Assembly: GCA_050084985.1 (NCBI GenBank)
Contig: JBITNC010000001.1
Span: 124,124,001 to 124,188,000 of the forward strand
DNA length: 64,000 nucleotides
Origin: Nageia nagi
Taxonomy: Eukaryota > Pinophyta
Direction of reading: 5' to 3'
Of this stretch, positions 11,481-23,187 are shown piece by piece; position 1 is the first letter of the stretch; every line of letters begins with the position of its first letter. Below the pieces are notes generated by a model. It was not told the origin of the DNA and did not search any database. It saw nothing but the letters and a program-made list of their open reading frames with translations. Made by a program: the position numbers and the translations under genes.

Positions 11481-12366
11481 TTGACCATTGAGAACTTGAG
11501 CTTGTATGATGCCCATAAGCTATATTGCAATTCCATCCCAAATTGGATAACCATGGTAGGGTCATTACCTTACTTGATTAGTAATAAAGTGAGCCATCAT
11601 CCTCTAATAAAAAGAAATATCTCATCAAATCCCATTCAAAGAGAAAGTATAAAAATTCTCTCTCTAATGCATGATGCCAAGCAAGATAGGCTACATTTGT
11701 AGGAAAACTAGGTACTTAGAGACCCAAAGGATGAGCTACATGGATATGCTCATAAGCCCATGCTTGAAGAGTAATGATGACTGATAATGAGGCCCTATGG
11801 CCTAAAGAATAGAAGAATATCTCTTGATAAATTTGGGCTAGTAGTGTGGGATACCAAACATATACAATCCCCTACTATAGTATGTCAACTACTATGGGCA
11901 ATAAGGATCAAGGAAATCTCCCACTATTGGTATCTTGGAGAGGATAGCACTAGATCAGCCCCATCAAGTAAGAGGCTCTAAGGAGATGCTACTGGCCATT
12001 CCTCTAGTACCTAAGGTATGGAAGACCCTCAAAAAACATCTTGTCCATGACTCCATCGATAGTACCTACCCCATAGATTGCTACAATATTTGGGTGTATT
12101 GAATCTTGGTCTAGCACATGCTAAATCTATTGACCCTAAATAAGTAAATGATATAGATGATGGATGTCCTCTATTGTAATATGGAAGGTGTCAATCAAAG
12201 AATCCCACCTCCCCACTAGGGCTACCAATAGTGGGTAGTCCCAATGAATATGACCCATGTAGGGCCCAAATCCAAATACAACCTCACAAAGAAAGGTTTG
12301 ATCTATGAAAGTCAATAAAACATGATCTTTCTTGAGTATACAAGGATATTTTGGTCTTGAAGACAT
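11481..12366 (-). pseudogene. antisense plant mobile domain (PMD) pseudogene inside Tat-B
   Basis: On the minus strand, 12,366-12,136 is open and reads GFGPYMGHIHWDYPLLVALV, then GRWDSLIDTFHITIEDIHHL. This matches the N-terminal signature of the plant mobile domain (PF10536 type): a hydrophobic ALVxRWD, then TFHxxxxE/T..ITLEDV. Further downstream in the same direction (about 11,780-11,730) the translation has SVIITLQAWAYEHIHVAHPL, corresponding to the family's conserved LLQxWAYEH box. The gene has many stops and is dead. It runs opposite to gag-pol and ends short of the 3' LTR. Antisense ORFs in this place are known in Tat-lineage elements, and PMD proteins are associated with transposons and with plant silencing factors (MAIL1/MAIN). 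Recognition is by motif only. Confidence 0.65.
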
Positions 12367-14018
12367 CTCGAACCTATTGTAATTAAATTAAAAAACAAGC
12401 TTAATCTAAAAAAATGAATGGTTATAAAACATGTAAAAACTATTCCTAAGCATCCTACGATTTCTATTCTTTCATAAATGAATTAAAAATGGACTAATAA
12501 GAAAAAAATTGAAAAGGAGGTTTTTTAAAACCTTCCTCTTCCCTCATGGTCCTCTTGCATATTGTAGATCATACTCATAGTGGCATTGTGGCTCAAATCA
12601 ATGGTAAAATGGGAGCTATAGGGTCAAACACTTAGATGGTGGGGTGGGGGAAACAAGAGCTCTGACTTAGTACTAAAAAATAAATTAGAAAGTGCTAGGT
12701 GAACTTTTTCTTTTTATTACTCCATGTAATTAAACATTGGCAATTGTAAGTTAGGTGTAAGCAATCCATAAGGATCTTTGATGATCGTAATTAGATCATC
12801 GATGACCCAAACCTTAAAAAAATGAATGAAAGGGGTTTTCTTAAAATGTACAAGTTATATGGGTATTTCAATAAGATAAATACTTGGTACCTTCCCTACA
12901 TGCTTTATTAAAAGTTTCTAACTAAAAACTTAAAAATGTAAAATTTTGGAGTATGTTGAAAATTCTTTAGGTCAAGTTAGCCTATGATTAATTGTAAATA
13001 TTGATGAGAAAATTCAAAATGCAATAGAATAATTAAGACTATTTATAAAATCTTGTATATATATTTTGAACAATCAACAATGCTCAATTAAAATAAAAAA
13101 ATATAGTCCAAACAAAACATCTATGCTCAAAAGATGCTCACATGAAAACTATCCTAAAAATATCAAAAACAATATAAAACCATTGAAAACCATAAAAAAA
13201 TTTAAAAAAATGTGCCAAAGGAAAAATAACTATGAGTTTTTGCTTGTTATACTTAACTTAGAGTTGAGGGTTTTTCAAAAAAAATAAGACTCTGATCCTT
13301 CCATGAGAAAAATATCATCATTTTCCTCACAAAAATACCAAAATCGCACATGGATGTGTCAAGGGCCATTTTGGCCCATGGCGATCCCAAAACAACACCT
13401 AGACAAGCCCATCCTCATTTTTGCACATAATAAACATGAAACCTAGGCCATGACAACACCACAACCCACTCAAGCCCCACCTGACTAGATGGACCTGATA
13501 AAACCACACTTGGAAATCGAACAGGGTAACTTTGAATTTGAAAAATGACTCTTATTTTAATAGAAAAAAGAAGGATGGGTTTCGATATGATTAAAATTGT
13601 TGGATGAACTTTTGCATAAGATCATCAAGTAACCTATCTACTAGGACTAAAAAAAAATGATTAAAAGTTGTTGTATTCATAAGGGATATTCTTTATCACA
13701 TGCTATCTATGGCATATGCCTGATGGCTAAAGAATTCATTTGTATCTCACCAACATAGCATAATAGTATAGTGGTAACTACCTAAGTTATGCATTGCACT
13801 ACAACCCTTTATTATTTTCAAAATGTGTCAAATGTAAAACATAAAAAAATGGATTTAGTCATAATATAATCACTCAAATTCAGCTTATTCATAGATAATG
13901 AGTTAACTTAAACCTTGACTTAAGATCAAGAAATACAAGTCCAAGACTTGATTACAACGCATCTCTAATAGGATTAGTTTTTTGAAATAATCTCCACCTA
14001 TGAAATGTTGGGTATTTC
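12367..14018 (+). other. Tat-B 3' untranslated region
   Basis: AT-rich with no recognisable coding frame; the open piece 13,066-13,287 is Lys/Asn-rich and looks like chance. It lies between the PMD pseudogene and the polypurine tract, so it is element 3' UTR. Confidence 0.5.
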
Positions 14019-14033
14019 AAAAAAGGGGCAAAA
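14019..14033 (+). promoter_or_regulatory. Tat-B polypurine tract
   Basis: AAAAAAGGGGCAAAA lies directly before the LTR start TGTAGACACC. The nested gag-protease element has the nearly identical AAAAAGGGGAAAAA before its own TGTAGACACC. The tract primes plus-strand cDNA synthesis. Confidence 0.8.
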
Positions 14034-14839
14034 TGTAGACACCTAAAAATGACCCCTCTTTTGATGAATTAAAGAGGGGAGTAAAATTTTAGGCAAACAA
14101 TAAATTTTGCTAAAGTCTCTCAATTGCTAACGATCCAATACAATCAATTGTAACTCATCATTGGCATCCGATGGGTAATTGCTAACGATACTTTAAATAG
14201 AAAATACAAAAAATAGAAAAATTAGGCACCCAAGGAAAGAAGTTGATGGATCAATTCATCCTTGATCCTATGCTTTCTTTGCATGGATATAATCTATGAT
14301 AAGGCTAGATGATATTTTCCATCCAGCCTTGCCTTCTAAAATAGCAACTAAGGCTACCTTAGAAACTCTATAAGTAAGACTCCTTCCAAAGAGAGAAAGA
14401 GATGATGAAATGCAACCTTACTCTATTGAATTAGATTCAGATTTCCAAGTACATTTTATTTTATTATTTTTGGTTATATGCATGTTTATTTATTATAATA
14501 TTAGAGCATGAACATGTATATTTGATGGGTTGTTGGTTTGTGTTATGTGTAGGATTCCAAGACTAACAACTGATTAGAGCAAAGAGAAGCTAAGGAATAC
14601 CAAGGAAGAAGTAATTAGAATCATTCTTATTATAGATTCAATTAAATGATATTTAGATTTTGAAGACATTAGCAAAGAAGGGCCTCCAAGAGGCCTATAT
14701 TACATATTGTACTGAATCCCTCAATTGCAAGGTAATTTGTAATCAAAATTGAGGTGTATTTAGAGATCAATAAATATTTTCTATTGGTTGTGACAACTTC
14801 TATTTTTGCATGCTTTCAAGGTTAGTTTTTGAGTAAACA
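14034..14839 (+). repeat. Tat-B 3' LTR (806 bp)
   Basis: Begins TGTAGACACCTAAAAATGAC after the polypurine tract and ends ...GAGTAAACA. The internal part from about 14,210 and the end (ATCAATAAATATTTTCTATTGG at 14,765-14,790 region, then GCATGCTTTCAAGG) align with the reverse complement of Tat-A's partial LTR at 41,870-42,555. The first bases match the LTR start of the gag-protease element, so three families share LTR termini. Immediately after it, AGTAT at 14,840-14,844 is the predicted target-site copy; its partner would lie left of the window. Confidence 0.8.
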
Positions 14840-15140
14840 AGTATGATCCTAGGGGTTTATGTGGTCCAATATTAACATAACAAGTTTATCATGCAAACTT
14901 GGATGAAGTAATGTGCATCACTCAGGTAATACATGGATTTGTCTACATAGATCTCTAAGTTTATCTCCTTGAACACTTATCTCCCACCCTTGCTATATTT
15001 TTAGGGATAATTTTAAGGCAAGGATTCCTTGTAGATCAACATGTAGATAGAGAAAATTTATATTTATAAAAGTATATAGGGATAATTATTTTATAGCCCT
15101 ATCTCCCAAGTATTTAGGTTTCTTGTACCATGATATTTTT
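14840..15140 (-). pseudogene. Tat-A extra ORF, start only
   Basis: The reverse complement aligns with Tat-B 8,870-9,150 (shared blocks include TTGGGAGATA at the start, GAAATTTATGTGGA versus GAGATCTATGTAGA, and AAACTTGTTATG). It is therefore the first part of the same post-integrase ORF, truncated at 14,840 by the Tat-B insertion. The DNA-level match shows the ORF belongs to the family, although the frame is broken here. Confidence 0.6.
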
Positions 15141-15329
15141 CAAATGCCTCTTTGATCAGCAATCAAGTCGATGCTTTTATTCTTTTTTTGATGACATTTT
15201 CTATTTTAAATACATTAGATATGTATAAGTTTTAAGAAAAGCACTTTTGTTGATTTTAAACTAAAATACTATTTATAATATATATAATTATAAATAAAAA
15301 AAAGCTTATTAAGTATATAAATATGTTTA

Positions 15330-16480
15330 TAGGTTCACACTCTTCATTACCTTCCATATAAACTAAATGATAAGCTCCAAATTCAAACTTTCATTTAATT
15401 ATGTAGGGACATAACCAATTAAGAGTAAATTTATCACAAAGTTGTAATTCCATTCAAGAAATTTGTTGATTTTCTTTTAAAACCAAATCTCCTAGTTAAA
15501 GTCATGAATTTTGAATTTTTTAACAAAATGTCATTTGATATGATTTCGATAAGTATGCAAATGCTCTAACACATTGACTCTTCTTTCATATAGAAGTAGT
15601 AATTGATCTAATTTCATTTAATGAGCTACTTCATCTATTATATATTCTTGTAAGGCAATTTGTAGAGAGAAAATTTCTATTTTCAGGGGTAGCACTGCTT
15701 CTATCCCATAAACTAAGAAAAATGGGGTTACCCCAATATCAGTTTGAATACTAGTTCGATAAGCCCATAATGCATGTGAAATTCTTGAATGCTAATCTCA
15801 ATGGGAATCATCAATAGTTTTTAATAAAATATTACAAATGGTTTTATTTGTGGCTTCAACCTGGCCATTTCCTTAAGGATATTAAGGCATTAAGAAGGTT
15901 AATTGGATATGAAATTCTTTACATAGAGGTTGAACTTCCTTGTTCTTGATGTTTTTTCCATTATTAGTGATAATTTGAGTCAAAATTCCAAAATCATATA
16001 TAATTTGGTTTTGTATGAATTTTGTTATCTTTGGCCCTTTTGTTGAAATCATAGGAATGGATTTTACCCATTTTGTAAAATATTTTACAGCAGTTTTTAT
16101 AAACTTATGACCTCTTGAGGAAATAAGGGATATTTGACATATTAAATTTAATTCCCATCTTGAGAATGGCCATAATGACTGCATGGGTTGTAATGTATGT
16201 GAAGGTTGATTAAATAGATTTCCATGTTGTTGATATTTAACACATTTTCTAACATAATCCATACAATCATGTTCCATTATAGGCTAGTAGTATCCCATAT
16301 GCATTAATCATTTTGTAATTACAAAACCACTAAAATGTTTTTTGCAAATCCTATTATGTGCACATGAAATAATAATCTATGAATCAGCCCATTTTAAACA
16401 TTTGATCAATATCTCATCAAAACCCCTATGCTATAGGACATCTCCTATCATGCAAATATGAAAAGCTTTTATCTTAAATT
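15330..16480 (-). pseudogene. Tat-A integrase
   Basis: The open piece 16,277-15,882 (131 codons) covers the end of the zinc-binding domain and the start of the catalytic core: MEHDCMDYVRKCVKYQQHGN, SHTLQPMQSLWPFSRWELN, GHKFIKTAVKYFTKWVKSIP, IITNNGKNIKNKEVQPLC. CxxxVRKCxxCQ is degraded to CMDYVRKCVKYQ. The core's first Asp (in the WxxD block) is Asn. Downstream, to 15,330, the GNGQVEATNK-like block, LWAYRTS-like block and C-terminal domain are recognisable with stops. It corresponds to Tat-B 7,440-8,660. Confidence 0.8.
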
Positions 16481-16879
16481 CTTTCCTAGATGATTTTGTT
16501 AAGTCTTTAGGTAACACCCCATCTCTTAGGAATTTGAACAATTCTATATGCCACAAATTTTTTCTTCTAATGTGATGTTTAAGACTACATGTTCAACTTC
16601 CTTTGATTATATTAAGGATTGAATGATTTGAATAATCTCAATAGGGATCATTTTTTTATTAGGTTTTTTAGGCATCAAAGATCTAATGGAATCCATAGCA
16701 TTAGAAAACCTATTAGTTTATCATGGTTCTACTTCTAGATCATAAGTTTCAAAGGATGATAGGATATTATTTACTAATCTCTTATATTTTTGTAGTAAAG
16801 GCTCCTTACATTGGAAGATTTCTTTGATTTGATTTACAATCAATAAAAAATTACCAATGAATTTAACTTTTCTTAATTT

Positions 16880-17650
16880 TAATTTTATGGTAATTTTAAT
16901 AGCTAAGATTAGGAATTCATACTCAGCATTATTGTTTGTGAAAGGAAAGTTAAGCTTAAAAGAATAGGGTAGGGAACTCCTTAGGGTGTAACAAACATGA
17001 AATCTACATCCTCACTTTGTTCACATCTTAACCCTTCAAAATATATTACCATATCCCAATCTTCTTCATATTCTATTGGAATTTCCATTTCATCTAATTG
17101 AAATACATATTCATTTGGTAATTCTATAATGAGTGGATTATCATTGGATAATGGTGCTTCAACGAGATAGTCTGCTATGACTTGTCCTTTGATTAATTTT
17201 TGAATTATGAAAAATAAATCAAATTCAATTAAATCCATGATCCATTTATATGTTCTTACATTTTGATAAGTTTTATTCATCATATATTTCAAAGAATCTA
17301 CTTTAGCGATTACATACATGGTATGGTTTAGCATGTAATGTCATAATTTTTTGGTTGTGAATACTATCACTAAACACAAATTTTTTGAATATACATATTT
17401 AATCTCATATCCAACCAAAGTTTTACTAAGATAATATATTGCTTTTTCTTTACTATTTTCATTCTTTTGGCCAAGAATGGTTCCTAAGGCTATTTCTCTA
17501 GTAGATATATACAACAAGAATGGTTCTCCAAGTTTAGGTGGTACTAGAAAAGATGGTGAAAGAAGATAGGGCTTTATTTCATATAATGCTTCTTGTTTAT
17601 TTTCCTAATAAAATGTAATCCCCTTTTTCAAAATTTTGTTGAAAGGTTTA
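16880..17650 (-). pseudogene. Tat-A RNase H and second RNase H
   Basis: The open piece 17,334-16,981 reads MLNHTMYVIAKVDSLKYMMN, TYQNVRTYKWIMDLIEFDLF, KGQVIADYLVEAPLS, which ends the first RNase H. It continues in frame into the second one: WDMVIYFEGLRCEQSEDVDF. Past a stop the PFSFKLNFPFTN and EYEFLILAIKITIK blocks follow to about 16,880. YFEG replaces the usual YFDG of the archaeal-type RNase H. The single frame linking both RNase H domains confirms the Tat dual-RNase H layout. Confidence 0.75.
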
Positions 17651-17779
17651 CATTTGTTTGACAATTGAGAAATAAAATATCTTATGGCTTGTAACTTACC
17701 CTGTAGGCTTTGTAATTATTTTATATTTGAGGGAGGTAACATTTTTATATTTATTTTATCTTGTTAGGATCTACTTCAA

Positions 17780-18470
17780 TTCCTCCCCTACCAACTATGA
17801 AACCTAGTAATTTCCCAAATGTTACCCCAAAAACACATTTCTTTGGGTTCAATTAGATCTTATGTTCTAGTAACTGATAAAATATTTTGATGAGCACTTT
17901 ATGATGATATTTCCATGTTTTTGATGTAGCCAATATGTCATTTACATAATCCTATACAATTTATTGCATGTAATCATGGAATATGTACATCATATCTCTT
18001 TGATAGGTAGCTCCAACATTTTTCAATCCAAAAAGTATTACTTTGTAACAAAATGTTTTCCAAGGTTTTATGAATGCGATCTTATATTGGTCCTCTGATG
18101 CTACTTGAATTTGATTGTATCATGAAAACCAATCCATGAGTGAAAACATTTTGTTTCCTAGAATATAATATACCAAGCTATCTATGTTTGGTAGGGGAAA
18201 TTCATCCTTATGGCATGCTTTATTTAGGTCTCTAAAGTCTATGCATATTCAAATTTTCCTAGTAGATTTCTTAATCGATACCATATTAGAAATCTAGTTA
18301 GAATAATCAATGGGATGAAAAAACTTAGCTTCCAAAAGCTTTTTCCATTCTTCTTTTACAATTAGGGCAATTGTAGGATGCATTTTTTGCAGCTTTTGTT
18401 TAACACATTTTGCACCTTCCTTTATACCAAGGTTATGTACTACTAAATTGGGATCGAGTCTAGGCATATC
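17780..18470 (-). pseudogene. Tat-A reverse transcriptase
   Basis: Read on the minus strand the blocks are PNLVVHNLGIKEGAKCVKQK, MHPTIALIVKEEWKKLLEAK, FFHPIDYSN, MVSIKKSTRKI, FPLPNIDSLVYY, FGLKNVGATYQRDMMYIFHD, then a degraded active site reading YVND for the expected YVDD near 17,940. Stops are scattered through it. It is the counterpart of Tat-B 5,480-6,140 and equally dead. Confidence 0.75.
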
Positions 18471-19670
18471 AACATACGACCATGTGAATATTTCTTATTT
18501 TTCTTTGAGTATTGTAATGAACTCTTTTCCTTCATTTTTAGTAAGTTATTTTCCTAATTGAATGATCTTATTGTTGCTATGTTCATCACTTAAGTCAACC
18601 TCAATGGTTTCTTCAATTAACATGTGAGATTCTTCCTCCAATTGGTTGGTTATTGGAATCCAATTATTATCATTTGCATTATATTCTTCATCCTCACCTT
18701 CATACACATCTTCTCAAGTAGCATTAATATCCATGTTTGAGGTTTGTAAGATTGCATTTATATATTTAAAATCCTAGATTTTAGGTTGTTCATGAATCAG
18801 TATAAAATCCATAGTTTCTTCATTTATAAAAAAGTGTGAGGAAGAGCTACTTGAAGTTTTTGAGCCTATTATCTCAAACTCATCACTTCCAAACCAATCA
18901 AAGTTCATTTTATGCATAATATTATCACATATTTCCCTAATTTCTACCATATTAATTATCATATCAAAAAATTATCCTCCTAAGAATAACATTCTAGACT
19001 CCATATCATCTTGATTTATCATCCATTTATATATTTTAAACAAATTTTCTTACATTTCGAGTTCTGGTTCTAGCTCAATTATCTTGTAACTAGATACTCC
19101 TTGATTTTTATTCCTATAACCTAATTCCACCTTATCATTGGGAAATTGATAATTAATATCAATGGTGTACCTAGGTCCTTGTTCATATCATTCTAAACCT
19201 TGTCCTTTTCATTGACACCTATCAAAGTATCTTTGGATAAATGATCTTACATCTGGTGATAAGTGTTCTAATGAATTACAAAAAAATCTTTCATTGGAAT
19301 AAGATAAAGGAAGGATAGGTGGTTCTATTGAACCATGATATACAAAAAATGTTTGATTAGGTAACTACCCTAGTTGTATTAATTTCTTTACTACACTAGG
19401 AAACTCTTTAGGTCTTCCTATTTCTTAGGCTGTAGGAATATTAAAAATGACATCATTAATGGAAAACTCTCCTATTCCATGACTAATTAATATTATAGTC
19501 ATAGGATTAATATTAGATAGTTTATGTTTTATTTTACTATAATTATCCAATGCATTCATGGGATAAGATACTTTTGATGATGAAGCTTTGCTTGCTTTAT
19601 ATAGCCTTCATGCTCTTTCCTCCCATGTTTACTTTCCTAGGAGTTTTGGTTTTATTTTTAGTAATGGATC
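18471..19670 (-). pseudogene. Tat-A protease-RT connector
   Basis: Acidic linker with the open piece 18,962-18,774 (MHKMNFDWFGSDEFEIIGSK, then SSSSSHFFINEETMDF) matching Tat-B 5,020-5,262. The degenerate G-patch-like motif (KGQGLE, then VELGYRNKNQGV) is near 19,090-19,220. Stops and frame changes throughout. Confidence 0.5.
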
Positions 19671-20260
19671 CTAATTAATATTTGGTGTATGAGGTATTTC
19701 AAGATCAACAATATTTTTCCCTTTTAATGAACTTGGAGAAGTACCTTTTTTTTCAATATTTGCTATCGACACCTTTTCAGGAACTATAGGCAATGTAAAA
19801 TAATAAGTAGATGGTAAAGCAATTTCTCCTAAAATATGTGTATAATTGCAATGGGAATATGGATTTTCATCTCCAAGTAGACAATGTACCACCCCATCAT
19901 GAACGTATTTTAGGTGGTTGTGATACAATGATGGGACACATTGCATGTCTCTAATTCAAGTTCTCCCTAAGAGTAGGTGATATAGTGTTATGTCTCCTTG
20001 TTATGTCTCCTTCAATAACTTGCAATAATGTTTGTACTATTTTAGATCCCACAATAATAGGAAATGAGATAGATACCATTGTTGAGAACAAAACATCATT
20101 GAAAAATCTTAATTTTGAAGAAGATGTACATATATATGAAAAAGCTAAATTGAAGTTCTTATAGGCCATGTAGAAATAATACTTATTGCAAAACCTTCAT
20201 CTACTAATATCCTCTTAAAGGCCCTCCCATCTATCTTGGATATAATATGTAATGGAGGAT
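19671..20260 (-). pseudogene. Tat-A aspartic protease
   Basis: The catalytic region near 20,195 reads RILVDEGFAISIIST, followed by LAFSYICTSSSKLRFFNDVL and, on 19,946-19,671, MQCVPSLYHNHLKYVHDGVV with HCLLGDENPYSHCNYTHIL. It carries the same D-E-G catalytic triplet as its relatives. The two open pieces are in different frames or separated by stops around 19,950. Confidence 0.7.
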
Positions 20261-21436
20261 CTTGACATTATGAATGATTTAATTTCCTAACTTCATGATC
20301 ATAGAATGCAATAATGGATTTTTGGCTTGTCTTAATATTTTCCATGAAAGATACAAAGCTTTTAGGGTCATTAATATCTAGCTTGATTATTTACAACAAT
20401 TGGTTCATAGCTTCTCTATGATATTTGGATTGTTTTCGTAACTCAAATAAAGACATTTTTACTTATAAACTTATTAATTGATATTGTAAAGCTCCTTTTA
20501 TTGAAACCTTAGGATGTTGAGGTCTAGGTATATTAGGTTGTACAATACCATTATTTGTTTGATTATTGGGAATATCAGCTTGCCTTCCTTGCACCCTTTA
20601 GGATCTTATAGTTATGCTTACCATAGCAACAAAAGTAGAAGCATATTGAAATTGTTTATATGTTACTTGATTCTTGTGTGTATGTGATGCTATGGTATTA
20701 ACTTGATGTTAATGAAGCAAACTTTGATATATTTATAGATTTTGATTAGGGATAGTCAATGGGTTATCTACCTACAATCTTGCTTGATCAATCAAATTTT
20801 GAACCTTATGTTATAATGTTCTACATTTTCTTGTATTATGACCCTTTTGATGATGGTAATGATAATAATAATTCTTATTGTACCATTTACTATCTCTTGC
20901 ATCTGATCATTTAGGTCATATTTTAGGTAATGTAATCATTTGATGGTCCATTAAGTTTTTCAAAATATCATAAAGTGATTCAGTCAAAGGAGTACACTTT
21001 TAAGGTAGTGGTCTAGAGTTTCTCCCCTCATTTTTTAGAATTGGTATGTTTTGTGGAGGGTTTATTTATCCATATTTAAGATAAGAAACTTTATTAGCAG
21101 GCATTGGTTTTGCTATTTGTTTTGCCTAATTTCTATTTCTAACATAAGGTCTTTGTTTTTACCTTTTAGTTCTCCATCTTGTATTTTAACCTTTTTAATT
21201 ACAACAACTTGAGATATTGCTTCCTCAAATGTCTTGTGTTGTTGAATCAATAAGGTACTAGCATAGGTCTTAGACAAATTTGACTAAATATTTTTATATT
21301 TCTTTCTATGGTAGAGTATAAGGCATGCTTATCAAAATCACCTTCCATCTTGAAATAAAGTCTATAACTATCTCATCCTGGAATTGTTGTAATCTTGTGA
21401 GATCAATTATGGAGGTTTTATCTTTAATGTTTATCC
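20261..21436 (-). pseudogene. Tat-A gag C-terminal half, cut by copia insertion
   Basis: Bases 21,436-21,200 on the minus strand read INIKDKTSIIDLTRLQQFQD, EIVIDFISRWKVILISMPYT and QQHKTFEEAISQ, the middle of the gag core. The zinc knuckle follows near 20,890-20,790 (YHHQKGHNTRK, then HKVQNLIDQ). The gag is cut exactly where the copia LTR begins, and the preceding residues (AMDWYNNL and TTYEQLGNLFL) are found at 38,110-38,460. This links the two halves of Tat-A. Confidence 0.75.
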
Positions 21437-21668
21437 TATTGGAATTATACCCTACATATCCCTAAGTCCTAAGTTATTAGGATTAATTAATTAGGACTAA
21501 TATATTTCCCTAAGTATCTAGGTCTAAGTATTTATTTGTTTATTGTTATAACAAGTAATTTGTCATGTAGTGATCTAAGGGTGATACGTATAGTGTGAGT
21601 TGTTTATTTTGGTCATGAGAATATTATTCTCAACTTATTATCTTGTCTTGTAATGGCTTTCTTAAGCC

Positions 21669-21676
21669 TATAAATA
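21669..21676 (+). promoter_or_regulatory. copia LTR TATA box
   Basis: TATAAATA in a CC...TG context, also present at 37,622-37,629 in the 3' LTR. In the 5' LTR the nested element begins only 13 bp downstream, so the promoter is separated from the copia transcript body. Confidence 0.55.
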
Positions 21677-21683
21677 TGTAACT

Positions 21684-21688
21684 CATTT
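21684..21688. repeat. target-site duplication CATTT, left copy
   Basis: CATTT precedes the TG of the nested element's left LTR and is repeated at 33,901-33,905 after the CA of its right LTR. The unbroken copia LTR at 37,637-37,641 has a single CATTT at this place, which proves the duplication. Confidence 0.95.
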
Positions 21689-22535
21689 TGTTGTAATAAA
21701 AATTGAGCTGGAATATAGAATAAAATAAAATACAATTATTCTTCAATCTTCATTGAACCTCAAATTATATAAAATAGATAGACATGTTGTAATTGCAAAA
21801 TGATATTCAATCTAGTTCAAACTACAATTTGCCCTTAGAAGGGACTTTTACAAATGCTATGTGCCAAAATAAAGAGTATTAAATCTTCATTGTTTTTGAG
21901 TTGCTTGCTTCTTCCCTTGATATGAGCAACATGTAAATCCTACACACATGCAAAAGACAATAACATCAAAGCATCTATGTATGACAAGTATTAAAATGAA
22001 ACTAGCATAAAACAATAAAATGTATAAAGCTCACAAGATTTTGGTAGCATTACCCTACTTCAAAATGGGGTTCAATTCCTCCCTTTTTGCTTTGTATTGG
22101 CTAGTATTTATAGATTTTGGATGGGATATTCAAAGGCTGGAAAGAGGAAGTGAAAAGCCACCGTAGGTCGTAACTGACCCCCTCTATCCACCTCATCTTC
22201 GAGAAATGAAGCATTCCAAATTTCCCTTATCATTTTGGCTTCTATTCGGCTATTACAGAGTCGCTGGTGTTTGGAATACGAACACCGGTGACTAGATCAA
22301 AATGCCGGCATTTCAAGGCGAACGTCGGCGATTGGTTAACAGTTTTATAACAATATTAAAATGACCGCCAAATAGTCAATTTTTATCGAAAAGGGGTCAT
22401 GTGACCACTCATTTTGCATGTACTCGATGAGAGCTATCCAATAATGAAATTTTCAAGCTTATTTTAGGCTTGTATAAAGAGTTATGATTAGTTTAATGTT
22501 TACTAGTTAAAGAGGGACATTTTTAGGTGTCTACA
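21689..22535 (-). repeat. nested element 3' LTR (847 bp)
   Basis: Plus-strand text runs TGTTGTAATAAAA ... TTTTTAGGTGTCTACA; read on the minus strand it starts TGTAGACACC like the Tat-B LTR. Same length as the partner at 33,054-33,900. A minus-strand TATA box (CTATAAATA) lies at 22,105-22,113. CpG-rich palindromic motifs (GCCGGCA, CGTCGGCGA) lie at 22,256-22,340. Confidence 0.95.
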
Positions 22536-22549
22536 TTTTTCCCCTTTTT
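22536..22549 (-). promoter_or_regulatory. nested element polypurine tract
   Basis: On the minus strand AAAAAGGGGAAAAA directly precedes the LTR start TGTAGACACC. This fixes the element's orientation. Confidence 0.85.
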
Positions 22550-23187
22550 GAAATTATCAATCGAAAATACAGTTGATGATTTCAAAAACATAGAATTGGA
22601 AGCTTTGTAGCTTGATTATTTGTTGTTGCTTTTTTATGATATTAGTTTTGACTCAATTTCTTAAATGAATCAAAATTTTGATTTATCAAATTATGATAAA
22701 ATGTGTTTTCATTTTACATTTGATGTAGTTTTGAAAACAAATTTGAATATACTTCAGAAGTGACTGTTTTCAGTATGACAATGTGTTGAGCTTGTGTGAT
22801 AGCTAGATGACATTTTTCTTATGTCATTCTGCATGTCTAAGTGCACATGTTCCGTATAAGTCCCCCTTAGTATATGAGTTTGATGGTGTTGTCCTTTGTC
22901 CCGATAATGGGGTTTCAAGGTGATGTCCTGTAACAATGATACATCACATTTTATTTCCTTTGATATTTATAAATGTTAACGATATTTTTAAGAAATATCA
23001 TCAAAATCTTTTTTCGTATAAAGCTTAAGATCTTTTGGTAGGATATAATTATAGCTTCTCTAAATCAAAACTTGTTATTTATACATATTTCATCATCTGG
23101 TGTTGTCATGAGGATAGCCCTTGCCATGACTGAATATGATTTTTTAACTTTTGCAATTGATACATTTTGAAAATGATATTGTAATAC

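Larger units (their letters stand above)
1..14839 (+). mobile_element. Tat-B: decayed Ty3/gypsy Tat-lineage retrotransposon, 5' LTR off window
   Basis: Reading left to right on the plus strand the sequence carries leader, gag, zinc knuckle, protease, G-patch-like motif, reverse transcriptase, RNase H, a second RNase H, integrase, an extra sense ORF, an antisense plant-mobile-domain pseudogene, a polypurine tract and a 3' LTR. The second RNase H between RT-RNase H and integrase is the mark of the plant Tat (Ogre/Retand/Grande) lineage. All frames are broken by stops and indels, so the copy is dead. The right end is fixed twice: the LTR ends in CA at 14,839, and from 14,840 the sequence is the 3' region of a related minus-strand element (Tat-A). 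Tat-B therefore inserted into Tat-A. The matching 5' LTR must lie left of base 1. Confidence 0.85.
14840..21436 (-). mobile_element. Tat-A, 3' part of the host element (interrupted)
   Basis: Minus-strand order from right to left is gag (cut at 21,436), zinc knuckle, protease, connector, RT, RNase H, second RNase H, integrase, extra ORF (cut at 14,840). The gag stops at a copia LTR start, and the missing N-terminal side of the same gag reappears on the minus strand from about 38,360. The simplest reading is one Tat element split by the copia insertion, with Tat-B inserted in its 3' region. Its own 3' LTR is not in the window: it would lie beyond Tat-B's off-window left end. Confidence 0.8.
21437..21688 (+). 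repeat. copia 5' LTR, left part (252 bp)
   Basis: Matches 37,390-37,641 of the 3' LTR with few differences. It starts TATTGGAATT where the 3' LTR starts TGTTGGAATT, so the terminal TG is mutated. It is interrupted after CATTT by the nested element and resumes at 33,906. Confidence 0.9.
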
